From assembly GCA_019059635.1 (NCBI GenBank), contig JAGVRJ010000015.1, forward strand, positions 186,001 through 250,000: a stretch of 64,000 nt of DNA. Reading direction: 5' to 3'. Under the pieces are notes generated by a model that saw nothing but the letters and a program-made list of their open reading frames with translations, did no database searches and was not told the origin of the DNA. The DNA comes from Proales similis. Lineage: Eukaryota; Rotifera; Eurotatoria; Ploima; Proalidae. Below, piece after piece: positions 55,860 through 64,000 of the stretch (positions are counted from its first letter, which is position 1; the number at the start of each line of letters is the position of its first letter). Position numbers and translations under genes: made by a program.

Positions 55860-56988
55860 TCACCGCCTGAAGCAGGCGAATGGCAGACAGACACAGCGCT
55901 TGCACAAGAGTGCAAATCTCAATCTGAACTGCTTGTTCATGGCCAAGTAAAAGTAAAAGTTAATGGCGTGGTGCAGTTTGGCCAGTATGGTCAGAGCCGA
56001 CCGAGCGAGTTGAATTGAGGCCAAGCGAAAGAGCTCGCTGCGCGCGTAGATTATTGTGTTGAGTGTCTGTAGCGGGGCGGCCAGCAAGAGGAACGCGAAC
56101 GTGATCACCAACAGCAGAAGCGTGAGACTTCGATTCGATCGCCTGCCCGACGCTGCTGCAGATCGTTGAACGGCCTTTTCTTTGTTGACCAAGCGAACGC
56201 ATATCATCGAGTTAAGGACGAATATGATCAAAAACGGAACATAAAGGTTCACCACGGCCGACAGGTAGGGCGCCACCTGGCTGCTGAACTGGTCGTTCGA
56301 TTTGTAAATGATGCAGAACGTTCGCTCTATGCTCGCAGTCCAAATGAAGAACGCGCAGAACAAGAGGCCGGCCAATATCACAGTCAGCACAATGGAGCCC
56401 GGCCAGTTGGTGATCGTCTGAACTCGGTAGTGACGATTCGAGCCCAGACGCAGGCCGGTGGGAAAGTAGATGAGAAGCATGCGCTCCAGAGTGAACATAA
56501 CCAACAGCCTGTACGCGCAGTTTCGGTCAAGACCAAGAGCTGAAGGTTCAAGGTCTCACTTACCAAGAAGAGATGAACTGAAATGTGAAGAATAGATATT
56601 GATAGACTTTGCAGCCGGCCAGGCTGACAACGGTCGGGTCGAAGTTGAACAGATCACGAGGCCAGCCGCGCTGGAATATGCTGCTCCAGAGAACTGCCGT
56701 GTCTGCCACAGCGATCGAGCTGAAATAGATTCGAGCCGAGCGCGACAGACTCAGCCGAGTGTGATTTGCTTGGCCATTGCTCGAGTTTGACATCACCGTG
56801 GTCGGTTGTGAAAACGATGTGCGCCGATCTGGCTGCACAAGAATCAGAATGATCATGTTGCTCAGTCCGCCAATGATCTCAACAAACGGAGCCAAGTAGA
56901 CTCTGAAGCAGAACGCAGCAAAGAGCATCGTCTCCTCGGCTGTTCTTGGCCGCGTCGATTCGCTTGAGTTGTCGTTCATTCTTTCCAA
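55860..56988 (-). CDS. Orphan class A GPCR, tandem copy A (one intron)
   Basis: Two exons, 56988-56564 and 56508-55860, join in frame for 357 residues across a 55-bp intron placed inside TM3 (ISSW/LLVMF). TM1 VEIIGGLSNMIILILV keeps the Asn. TM3 ends MFTLERMLLIYFPTG, so DRY reads ERM. TM5 is LYVPFLIIFVLNSMICVRLV, TM6 is LTLLLLVITFAFLLLAAPLQ, without CWxP, and TM7 LHHAINFYFYLAMNKQFRLRF gives NFYFY in place of NPxxY. An N-terminal NSS site and a Ser/Gly-rich first loop are present. It is about half identical by eye to the receptor at 57598-58659 in the same orientation, a recent tandem duplicate. The WLLVMFTLER and KQFRxRF patterns fit peptide-type lophotrochozoan orphan receptors; the ligand is unknown. 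Confidence 0.82.
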
Positions 56989-57597
56989 AACCGGCTGATC
57001 TGAAATATTCAGAATGAACGATCTGAGAAGAAGAAGAAGAAGAAGAAGAAGAAGAAGAAGAAGAAGAAGAAGAAGAAGAAGGAGCCATTGGCGGCAAATT
57101 AGTGAACAGCGTCGTTCGACTGAATCGAGCTTTTGCCTTTAAAAATGTAATTAGACGACGAGCGATCAATTCATAGACCTCATTAGAGCAACGTTGACGT
57201 TTGTCTAATCTTGTCCTGTGGATATGAAGAATAAAACGAAAGAAGGCGAAAAACGCGCCCTTTTTCAGTCTCTCAAAGTCTCTTTTTCAGTAAATAAATC
57301 GCTTTATCTGATTTACAAGGAAGATGCAACCAAGCGACTTAGGCGGACGCTTTTCGGCCAAAAGCATTCCCGAAAGAGAATCTGCTTTGAATTGAAGCCG
57401 AATGACGTCAGATCAATTAGCTTTGACTTGAGGCAGGAACATCTGCACAATGGCACGCCCGTTCGATTGATTCTACTAATTCAGAGAGAGAGAGAGAGAG
57501 AACGCTTTCGGTTTTCATTTTATTTTGACAACAACAAGCGAGACAGAACAAGGTGAGAAGAATTAGACAACAAATGACAATGAGGGCGATTCGGCCT
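56989..57597. other. Spacer between the tandem GPCR copies, with GAA repeat
   Basis: Contains a long GAA run (57025-57081) directly upstream of receptor copy A and a GA run at 57484-57500. TTTATT near 57519 is a minus-strand poly(A) signal for receptor copy B. Confidence 0.6.
57025..57081. repeat. (GAA)n microsatellite, about 19 repeats
   Basis: Nearly perfect GAA/TTC trinucleotide run 37 bases upstream of the minus-strand GPCR start at 56988, so it likely lies in that gene's promoter or 5' leader. Confidence 0.95.
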
Positions 57598-58659
57598 CTA
57601 AGCGGACGAACAGGGCCAACAGAACGCGGCCGAGATTATCTCCTTGAAGCGGCTCCTGAACTTTTTGTTCACGGCCAAGTAAAAGTAGAGGCTGATGCCG
57701 TAGTAGGACTTGGCCAGAGTGACGCACACTTGTCTAACTAGCTGGACTCGGGTGGAGCGGAACAGCTGTCCGTTGGCGTAGATGATCGTGTTCAGCATGT
57801 TGATGGGCAGAGTGAGCAGCAGGAACGAGAAGGTGATTAGCAGCAGCAGAATGGTCAGAGTGCGGCTCGTTTTCTTGGCGGCGCCCGTGCTGCCGCTCGG
57901 AGCGACCTTTTCTCGCCGCAGCAGACGAATGCAGATGAGCGAGTTCATGGCGAGAATGAGCACGAACGGCAAGTAAGTGTACGTGATCACTGCCATGATG
58001 GGCGCCACGCGGCTATTGAAAAACGTGAACGACGTGTATATGGTGCAGAACGAATTCTCAAGGTCAGCGCTCCAGAACATTAGAGACGCGAACGAGAGCG
58101 CAAAGAGCAAAACTCCGAGTGCGACCCGGCCGGCGTAGTTGCCGATATTCTGCACCGGCAAGGTGCGCTGGCCAGTGGTCTTGAGCCCGAGCGGAAAGTA
58201 GATGATCAGAAGCTTTTCCAGTGTGAACATGACCAGTAGCCACGAGGATGTGACCTGCGACGCACAGAACAAGTACTGGTAGAGCTTGCAGACAATCGAA
58301 TTGACCACGGTCGGATCGAAGCCGAGATCGCGCGGCCAGCTCCGCTGCAGCATGCTGCCCCAGATCACGCACGTGTCCGACACGGCCAGCGAGCGCAAGT
58401 AAATGAGCGCCGAGCGAGACAGGCCCATTCTGGCTTGTTGACTAGAGCCGCCTGCGGTGCTCGCTGTCGCCACCGTGCTTTGCGTTCCCGACGAGTGTGT
58501 GCGGCCTCTGCTGGGCCGAATCAGCAGCAATATGAACATGTTATTCAACCCGCCGATGATCTCAATGAACGGGACCAGGTAGAAGCGGATCGCTTGGCTC
58601 ACTTGCAGGTTGTAGCGATCCTCGCTAGACAGCGTTTGATTCGACGACATGTTTTGCAT
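57598..58659 (-). CDS. Orphan class A GPCR, tandem copy B (intronless)
   Basis: Single exon, 353 residues. N-terminal sites NMS and NQT are followed by TM1 LVPFIEIIGGLNNMFILLLI, TM2 SALIYLRSLAVSDTCVIWG, TM3 ending VMFTLEKLLIIYFPLG, TM5 TYLPFVLILAMNSLICIRLL, TM6 RTLTILLLLITFSFLLLTLP and TM7 KSYYGISLYFYLAVNKKFRSRF. DRY reads EKL: Arg3.50 is replaced by Lys. NPxxY is replaced by SLYFY. The protein aligns end to end with the receptor at 55860-56988, but the TM3 intron is missing. A TATA-like element lies 58-65 bases upstream of the ATG. It is likely an orphan peptide or chemosensory receptor at the plasma membrane; coupling may be altered. Confidence 0.85.
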   Translation of the reverse strand: MQNMSSNQTLSSEDRYNLQVSQAIRFYLVPFIEIIGGLNNMFILLLIRPSRGRTHSSGTQSTVATASTAGGSSQQARMGLSRSALIYLRSLAVSDTCVIWGSMLQRSWPRDLGFDPTVVNSIVCKLYQYLFCASQVTSSWLLVMFTLEKLLIIYFPLGLKTTGQRTLPVQNIGNYAGRVALGVLLFALSFASLMFWSADLENSFCTIYTSFTFFNSRVAPIMAVITYTYLPFVLILAMNSLICIRLLRREKVAPSGSTGAAKKTSRTLTILLLLITFSFLLLTLPINMLNTIIYANGQLFRSTRVQLVRQVCVTLAKSYYGISLYFYLAVNKKFRSRFKEIISAAFCWPCSSA

Positions 58660-58716
58660 GAAAATCTCTAATTTCTGTTTGCTTCACTCATGAGCTGAGT
58701 CGACCTTGACTCGGCG

Positions 58717-58724
58717 TTTAAATA
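58717..58724 (-). promoter_or_regulatory. TATA-like box of GPCR copy B
   Basis: Plus-strand TTTAAATA reads TATTTAAA on the minus strand, ending 58 bases upstream of the ATG at 58659. The remaining gap 58660-59227 shows TTTATT at ~58998, a poly(A) signal for the hydrolase gene ending at 59228, and a GA run at 59080-59097. Confidence 0.4.
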
Positions 58725-59227
58725 TTCGAGTTGCAAGCGGAAGTTCGGCTCCTTTTCGTGTTTCATGTCTATTTCCTTCTCAGAGCAAAGACTGACAAGG
58801 GCCACGCACACAACACCCGGCGAGCTGCATGTTCTCTTTAACCCTGCTCGGAGCAGGGAGATTGCAAAATTGGCCGATGTACGTCACCGTTGAGATGAAT
58901 GGGTGGTCGTGGCGTTCTTTTCATTGCTTTGCTAATCATCAGACGCGCTGGATGTGGAAACAGATTTAACGCGTTTTCATCAAATTAATTAGATTTTGAT
59001 TTATTTTTGTGCAAAAAGACAAATAAATGAAAGAACTGCAGCTGTGTACAATCAACAAGCAAATAAACGTAGAGAGACAGCGAGAGAGAGAGAGAGATGT
59101 AAACGGAAAAGAGGCGAGAGCCAATGAAAAGTGGGCGTGAATAGATCAAGAGGAGATAGCTGAGTGAATGGGAGCGCAAGAGCGGAGGCACAGTGGTTTC
59201 TGTACAGTGTCTTTAGAATGAGCTTTG

Positions 59228-60106
59228 CTACTGCGCTTGAGGCGATAGAGCGAAGCATTGTCTGATGGTGTCGGCGATCGTTCGCCAGCCTGGCAAGTGG
59301 TTCGGCCGCTCGGTGTCCTCTTCCACGTGCACGTTGTCGATGTGGTACGCGTGCTTGTAAAAGTGTGAATACTTTCTCACCACCCGGTCGTTGTCCGAGT
59401 AGAGAACGAACACGTTCTGAAGGAGGTGCTTGCACTTTTGCAGCGAGCTGGCCGCGTCCGTGTCCCACACTTGAATGTTCTTCTTGACCGGGTAGAAGCT
59501 GATTACGGGCCGAACGGCGGTCGGCACAATGTAGTACAAAAAGTCCCTGATGCCCGAGAACGACTTTGTGTGAATGAACGAGTTGAACTTGGAGCTCATC
59601 TGGGCGCCGAAATGCTCGGCGTAGAGGCGCAGTGTTTCGATGGCAAAGTAGGCGCCCAGACACCAGCCCACAATGCTTATGTTCTCTGGCCGGTAGCCTC
59701 TGCCGATGATCTGTTGCAGGGCGGCCACGCACGACTCGCCCAGTCCCTGCAGACTGCTCGCCTTCTCCGGGTAGATGATCACTGAGAGATCGCAGTCGTC
59801 CAGCGCCTCCGTCTCGTACAGCTTTCGCATGTAAGTGAACTTGTTCACCGGCGTCAGATTGAAATTGCGTCCCGGGAAGACGATGATCAGCTTGCGTCGG
59901 CCGACTTCCACTTCGCCTTGATTGTTCAGCATGCTCGCCATGTAGTAATGAGATCTGTACGACTTTTTCAAGCTCTCGTCCTCCACCCGGTGCAGACTAA
60001 ATCTCACCGGTCGAGAGTTGACCAACGCGTCCTCGTGCTCGACCAGGTTCTTGTCACTGGGCGAGACGAACAGCTTCCACACGCTAACGCTCATGAATTT
60101 TTTCAT
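59228..60106 (-). CDS. Alpha/beta-hydrolase-fold protein with Cys nucleophile
   Basis: Single exon, 292 residues from the ATG at 60106 (MKKFMSVSVWKLF); the longer frame begins with GTG and overlaps the TATA-like element. KLIIVFPGRNFNLTP (HG-type oxyanion strand) leads to ISIVGWCLGAYFAIETLRLY, the nucleophile elbow, where Cys149 replaces serine in G-x-C-x-G. Downstream FVLYSDNDRVV and RPNHLPGW supply candidate Asp and His, so a Cys-Asp-His triad is possible, as in dienelactone hydrolases (GYCLGG). The protein has no signal peptide and could be cytosolic or membrane-associated. I do not recognise the family by name. It is oriented like NPRL3 upstream. Confidence 0.75.
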   Translation of the reverse strand: MKKFMSVSVWKLFVSPSDKNLVEHEDALVNSRPVRFSLHRVEDESLKKSYRSHYYMASMLNNQGEVEVGRRKLIIVFPGRNFNLTPVNKFTYMRKLYETEALDDCDLSVIIYPEKASSLQGLGESCVAALQQIIGRGYRPENISIVGWCLGAYFAIETLRLYAEHFGAQMSSKFNSFIHTKSFSGIRDFLYYIVPTAVRPVISFYPVKKNIQVWDTDAASSLQKCKHLLQNVFVLYSDNDRVVRKYSHFYKHAYHIDNVHVEEDTERPNHLPGWRTIADTIRQCFALSPQAQ

Positions 60107-60937
60107 CTTGCGGCCTGCGCGATTCAATTCAAGTGAATGCGAGCAGATGCCAAGCACTTTAATATACCTCTCGTCACCTCAGCCTGTAGCCTTATTCACC
60201 GCTTTTTTTTTTTTTATTTCAGCGCTTGCAAATTCAAAACTTGGCAATCGTACGATTTTTCTCTCTCTCTCTCACTCGTCGCCCTGAACCAGCTTTGGTC
60301 GTGATGCGGGTGGTTCGATTTTTTTTTTATGTCGCACCACAATACCTTATTTAACGAGCCAAAGAGGCGAATAGACAGAGAGAGAGAGAGGCGGATTGAG
60401 GGAGAGAGAGAAAATAAAAAGCGGAGGAGAGAGAGGGACCGAAAGCATACTACGTCATTTGTCCTATATCCTCTTGTACGTGCGCGGCTAAGTTGAGTAA
60501 TCGTTGAGGGCAGCGCTGTCAACTTTACACGCTTTTATCATGTTGGGTCTGCGCTCTGAGCAGATTATGCAGGCCGATATTAGAACTTTCAAATGCAACT
60601 CGCTCTCTCTCTCTCTCTCTCTTGGCTCTTCATTTTCGTCGGAATTGAATCAGGCTCGGTGTTTTTACGTCTCTAGATTATTTTATCGACATTTCAGCAG
60701 CAGACTGAGCCGACAGGCCGGACTGTCAAAAGGCCGCTTATCAGCTTCTCCTTAGATTGCTTGCCCTTCTCAAACTGATTAAGCGCCAATTTGAGCTGAT
60801 TAGGGCGTCGCAGCTCATAAAAGAATGTTATCGCTACGAACAGAGAATCTTCTGCTCTTCGAATGTATTTGCCGGTGCTTTTTTAAAAGGCTGCAAAAAG
60901 GTGTTGACCAGAAGGCGGCGGTGAGCCAGAGGGCGCG
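60107..60937 (-). promoter_or_regulatory. Intergenic with TATA-like element of the Cys-hydrolase gene
   Basis: Minus-strand TATATTAA (plus 60159-60166) lies ~52 bases upstream of the ATG at 60106, which supports that start. The rest holds CT/GA runs (60261-60274, 60375-60391, 60606-60623). No gene is seen. Confidence 0.4.
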
Positions 60938-63244
60938 TCAGTTGACTTGGGCGTTCAGACGGATGAGAGGATTGGGGTCCTCGTAGACGCTGGTCATGAG
61001 CAAGTCCTTGAATTTGTCCAGAAATGTGAGCAGCTCGCTTCGGTTAATCTGCTCGACAAAGACGATCTTCTCCAGATTAGAGCGGCCGTCAAAGTAGGGC
61101 AGGAGTCTGCTTGCGATTATTTTCAGAACGCGATCAAGCGACTGTAGAGGCTCGACACACTGACCGAAAGAAGAGGCGAATGTCGCTCTCCAGCTTGCTC
61201 TCGAACGCTTTGAATATGTACTGCTGGTGTTTCTCGTCGACGCCGAGTCGCTTGAGCTGGTCGCGGTATTCCTCGTACAAACTGCTCAGGTCCTTTTGCT
61301 CCTGATGATCAAGGTCGTTTGAATTCTCCGAACAGGTGCGATCGGCGAGCAGCTTGGAGTTGCCGTCAGTGTGGCTTTCGCTCTCGTCTGTGTACGTCGG
61401 GCTAAAGATAGGAGCCGAGAATAGGCGGGGCGGCTGTCGCGTCTTACTGTTTGACATGGAGCAAAAGTGGTCGCTCTCGTCGCCAAGGCGAAAGTGCTTG
61501 ACTTTTTGCGGCATCAGATAGATGAAGGTGTGCAGCTGCATGAGCATGCTCTTCTTCAGCAGCCAACTGAGCATGTCCACAAACTTTTGCTTCAGTCGAC
61601 AGGTGACTACAAGCGAAGAGAGAGCCCAGAGAATGAGAGTGGCTCACCTGCTGTTCCTCGCTCCATCTCGGATCGGTCTTGTCGATCAGCGCCGCCGGCA
61701 TCGAGAACTTGACCAGGGTCAGGTAGAATGACTCATTGTCGAATTGCTGCTCGAACTCGCGCGCCATTCCGCTCTCACTGCAAGGCTCAATTAGAATGGA
61801 ACTGACCACTCCGCTGGGCTAAAGCAATTACACTCTGATGTCGGCGTCCGGATGTGTGACGTAAATGTTCATGTCACTGATCGGATAGGCGACGCGCACC
61901 TTGCCCCAGTAGACCAAATGGTCCACAATTGCGAATATCTGACACAAAATACGACAAAATGATTTGATGCGCAGAAAAGGACAGCTGTGCTTGCTTGCCT
62001 CCTCGAGCGGCACGTCGAGTTCGGCCGCGTAGCGCGCCAGACTGTAGCTCGCCCTTTGAATCTCAATCAAACGACGCGTGTTCACACTGCAAATAGACGG
62101 CAGCGATTTGAGCAGCTGATTGCGCTCGCCGAGCAGAAAGATGCCAAAGTAGGGTCTATGGCGCAATCTGAAGCCAAAACGCACTCGAGTGTCTGTCAGG
62201 ACTTACTCAAGATAATTGATGCAGTTGAAGATGACCTCCAAAAAGGCGCACTGATCACAGTCGCCGCGAAGAGCGTAGATCAGATGTGGAAGGCCGAAGC
62301 TAAGTCGTACATGGCCGTTGAGTAACAAGTCGACCGAGCCGTCAGATTTTAGCGAGTCGTAGATCGACTTGAGCTCTTGCGCCAGTCGGTTGCTCTTCAA
62401 TGCCTCTTTGAACTCGCGATCTTCGCCGCCCGGCTCTGCTAACGTTGCACAATCGGCCGTTTGAACTGAGCTGTTGGCAAGCTTGAGTCGTACCTTTCTT
62501 GTCGAACGTGGCGTGCATGTACAGCTCTTGTTTGAGAGACTCGGCCTCGCGACTCAGAAAGCCGGTGTTGCTCTCCTCTTTGATGAGCGCGAGCGAAATG
62601 GCCAGACTCAGACTCTGGTACGATTCGATCACTCGATTTGACTGAGGAGACTTTCAAGTAAGGCGCCGTCTGAATTCAGTCCAGTCGCAAGTGAGAGCAA
62701 TGTGTACACCAGCTACCTTGACAGCCAGCACGACTTTGTACGTCACCTGGTTCGTGTGCAGGATTGTGCGCGAGGCGAGGAAAATTACGTTGTCGAGCTT
62801 GAGCTCCAGCTTTTCCTTGAACGCCATGCACTGAAGGGCAATCATTCGATTGGGCAGCCTGCGGATTTCAAGCGTGTTGATCAGTTGCGATCTTCATCTT
62901 TCGTTTCCTACCCGCTGAGTACGCCGTCCACTACGAGCTTCTCTTGCCTGCGAGCTTGAATAGTGCGCTTTCAGAGCCGATGACCGGAACGTGGCGGCTT
63001 CTTACTTTTCAATCAACCAATTGCTCTCGGTCAGAATCATCGAGTAAGGCTGAAGCTTCTTTCCGCCTAGACCTGAGTGATGAGAGATGACGGCGCTTGA
63101 ATTAAGCATGCGCTCACCTTGGCCGGCCGGTTTGCGCGCGCCTGTCGTGCTGAACGGATACTTGAACAACAGCTGTGTGTCCTGGCTGTCTTGAAACACC
63201 AGCATTATGGCCAGCAGATCGAACTTGTTCGAAACTTGTGGCAT
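60938..63244 (-). CDS. NPRL3: NPRL3, GATOR1 complex subunit
   Basis: Multi-exon minus-strand gene of about nine or ten coding blocks between the ATG at 63244 (MPQVSNKFDLLAIML) and TGA at 60938; only the first exon (63118-63244) was fixed exactly. Sequence marks run in NPRL3 order: DTQLLFKYPF (human LLFRYPF), FKEKLELKLDNVIFLA (human FELKIDNVRFVG), the block ending ELKSIYDSLKSDGSVDLLLN, RLSFGLPHLIYAL, LLGERNQLLKSLPSICS, LARYAAELDVPLEE, VDHLVYWGKVRVAYPI, NIYVTHPDADI, and MLMQLHTFIYLMP. NPRL3 with NPRL2 and DEPDC5 forms GATOR1, the lysosomal GAP for RAG GTPases that restrains mTORC1 when amino acids are low. The longin-like N-terminal domain, winged-helix region and C-terminal part all appear present. 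The exact product length is not established because the internal splice sites were not all placed. Confidence 0.85.
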
Positions 63245-64000
63245 TTTCAATCTATAACCTTCGGCAAGAGAAATTTCGCACCAAATCAGGTGGCTGTCAC
63301 ACGAGCAGAGGCGATTATCTCTTCTCGTTTGGCCAACTTTTCGCACGTTGCAAAACAAACTTTGCCCGAGTCTGAGCCGCCAAGTTTTTTTCCAATTACC
63401 GAATTTTACTCCGACAAATGCAATTTTCGGCCCATTCCGCTTCTTTCTCAAGCCAAGTTCGCCGTCGCCGACCAGAAACTTTACTTGGATCAGATCCGGC
63501 TGCAACGCTTGCTGTTACTTTCTCTGGCCATCAATGAACGCCTCTTTGGCCTATTTGCATGACAGCTGGCCCCAATTGTCAACTTTTTCGCACAACAAAC
63601 TCTTTTGCGGCCACGTCGATTAAAAACTAAGAACTTCGACTGGACCCCTTCAATTTATTCAAATTATTTCTTGAACGTTCATGTAGCTTCCGTTGGAATT
63701 ATTCACTTCGAAAAAAAAAAAACAGCTTGCGAATAAATCGCTCGTTAAAAGTAAATTTTGCGAAAAAAAATTTCTGGGCATGGTGGGCGTCTTGAGCGCA
63801 CAAGTTGGCCACGCATAGTGACGAAGAGGAGTTAAGGTTAGCGCGACGTTAAAGTTAATTATCGAACGAGCAGGCACGGCCAGGTTCCATGGAAACACGA
63901 GCAGAGAGCCGAGTGTAAACACACGACTGCATAGTTGGCAGAAAAACTACTCAATCGTGTGCGACTAAATAGTCTACGGTTCAATCGTCTACGGCCACTC
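63245..64000. other. Upstream flank of NPRL3, end of window
   Basis: No supported gene. The plus-strand frame 63119-63562 overlaps the NPRL3 first exon antisense and has no domain. A-rich tracts lie at 63710-63722 and 63763-63770. It likely includes the NPRL3 promoter and may start a neighbouring gene beyond the window. Confidence 0.45.

Noticed and set aside
63119-63562. 147-codon plus-strand frame over the NPRL3 start
   Set aside because: Antisense to the first NPRL3 exon and its leader, without domain or splice signals.
1-64000. CRISPR arrays, operons, bacterial genes or phage elements
   Set aside because: Spliced genes, poly(A) signals and metazoan families throughout; no regular direct repeats with spacers are present.

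Overview
The window looks like nuclear DNA of an animal with compact genes. The coding regions are split by GT-AG introns mostly 44-120 bp long, many genes end close to an AATAAA signal, and the encoded families are metazoan: rhodopsin-class GPCRs, opsins, inturned, NPRL3, FAM124, LENG9-like, a SOL/calpain-15-type calpain, a synaptopodin-like protein and a CYP3-clan P450. FAM124, LENG9 and CCDC15 together with the ciliary/planar-polarity protein inturned argue, from family knowledge only, for a ciliated lophotrochozoan/spiralian rather than a nematode or insect. I cannot name the species. Splice sites below were placed by eye, requiring GT/AG borders and an open frame across every junction.

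Layout. 0.7-8.5 kb: an allatostatin-C/somatostatin-type receptor (+), a tiny MGCC-type acylated protein (+), a synaptopodin-like cytoskeletal protein (-) and a CCDC15-like coiled-coil protein (+). 8.8-20.2 kb is dense: a LENG9-like RNA-end protein (+), P450 (+), an antistasin-like mini-protein (+), a PX protein (+), inturned (-), a secreted serine-hydrolase-like protein (-) and a TAX1BP1/TANK-like zinc-finger adaptor (+). 20.8-23.4 kb: two convergent orphan GPCRs. 23.4-29.4 kb: 6 kb without a convincing gene, holding tandem and dispersed repeats. 29.4-42 kb: a RING-coiled-coil-double-PDZ protein (+), a divergent GPCR (-), a FAM124 protein (-) and a SOL-like calpain (-). 42.4-47.5 kb: an M15 peptidoglycan-peptidase-like secreted protein (+), a secreted LRR protein (+) and an NPF/NPY-type receptor with an altered DRY motif (-). 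50.5-58.7 kb: two tandem opsins (+) and two tandem orphan GPCRs (-). 59.2-63.3 kb: an alpha/beta hydrolase with a cysteine nucleophile (-) and NPRL3 of GATOR1 (-).

Themes. Nine seven-transmembrane receptors lie in 64 kb, and several lack standard microswitches (DRY or NPxxY), including both opsins. These opsins keep the retinal lysine but have lost NPxxY. A bacterial-type M15 peptidase carries animal introns and a signal peptide, which fits acquisition of a cell-wall hydrolase as a secreted antibacterial or digestive protein. The genes do not form one obvious pathway; the local logic is tandem duplication of receptors among unrelated housekeeping genes.
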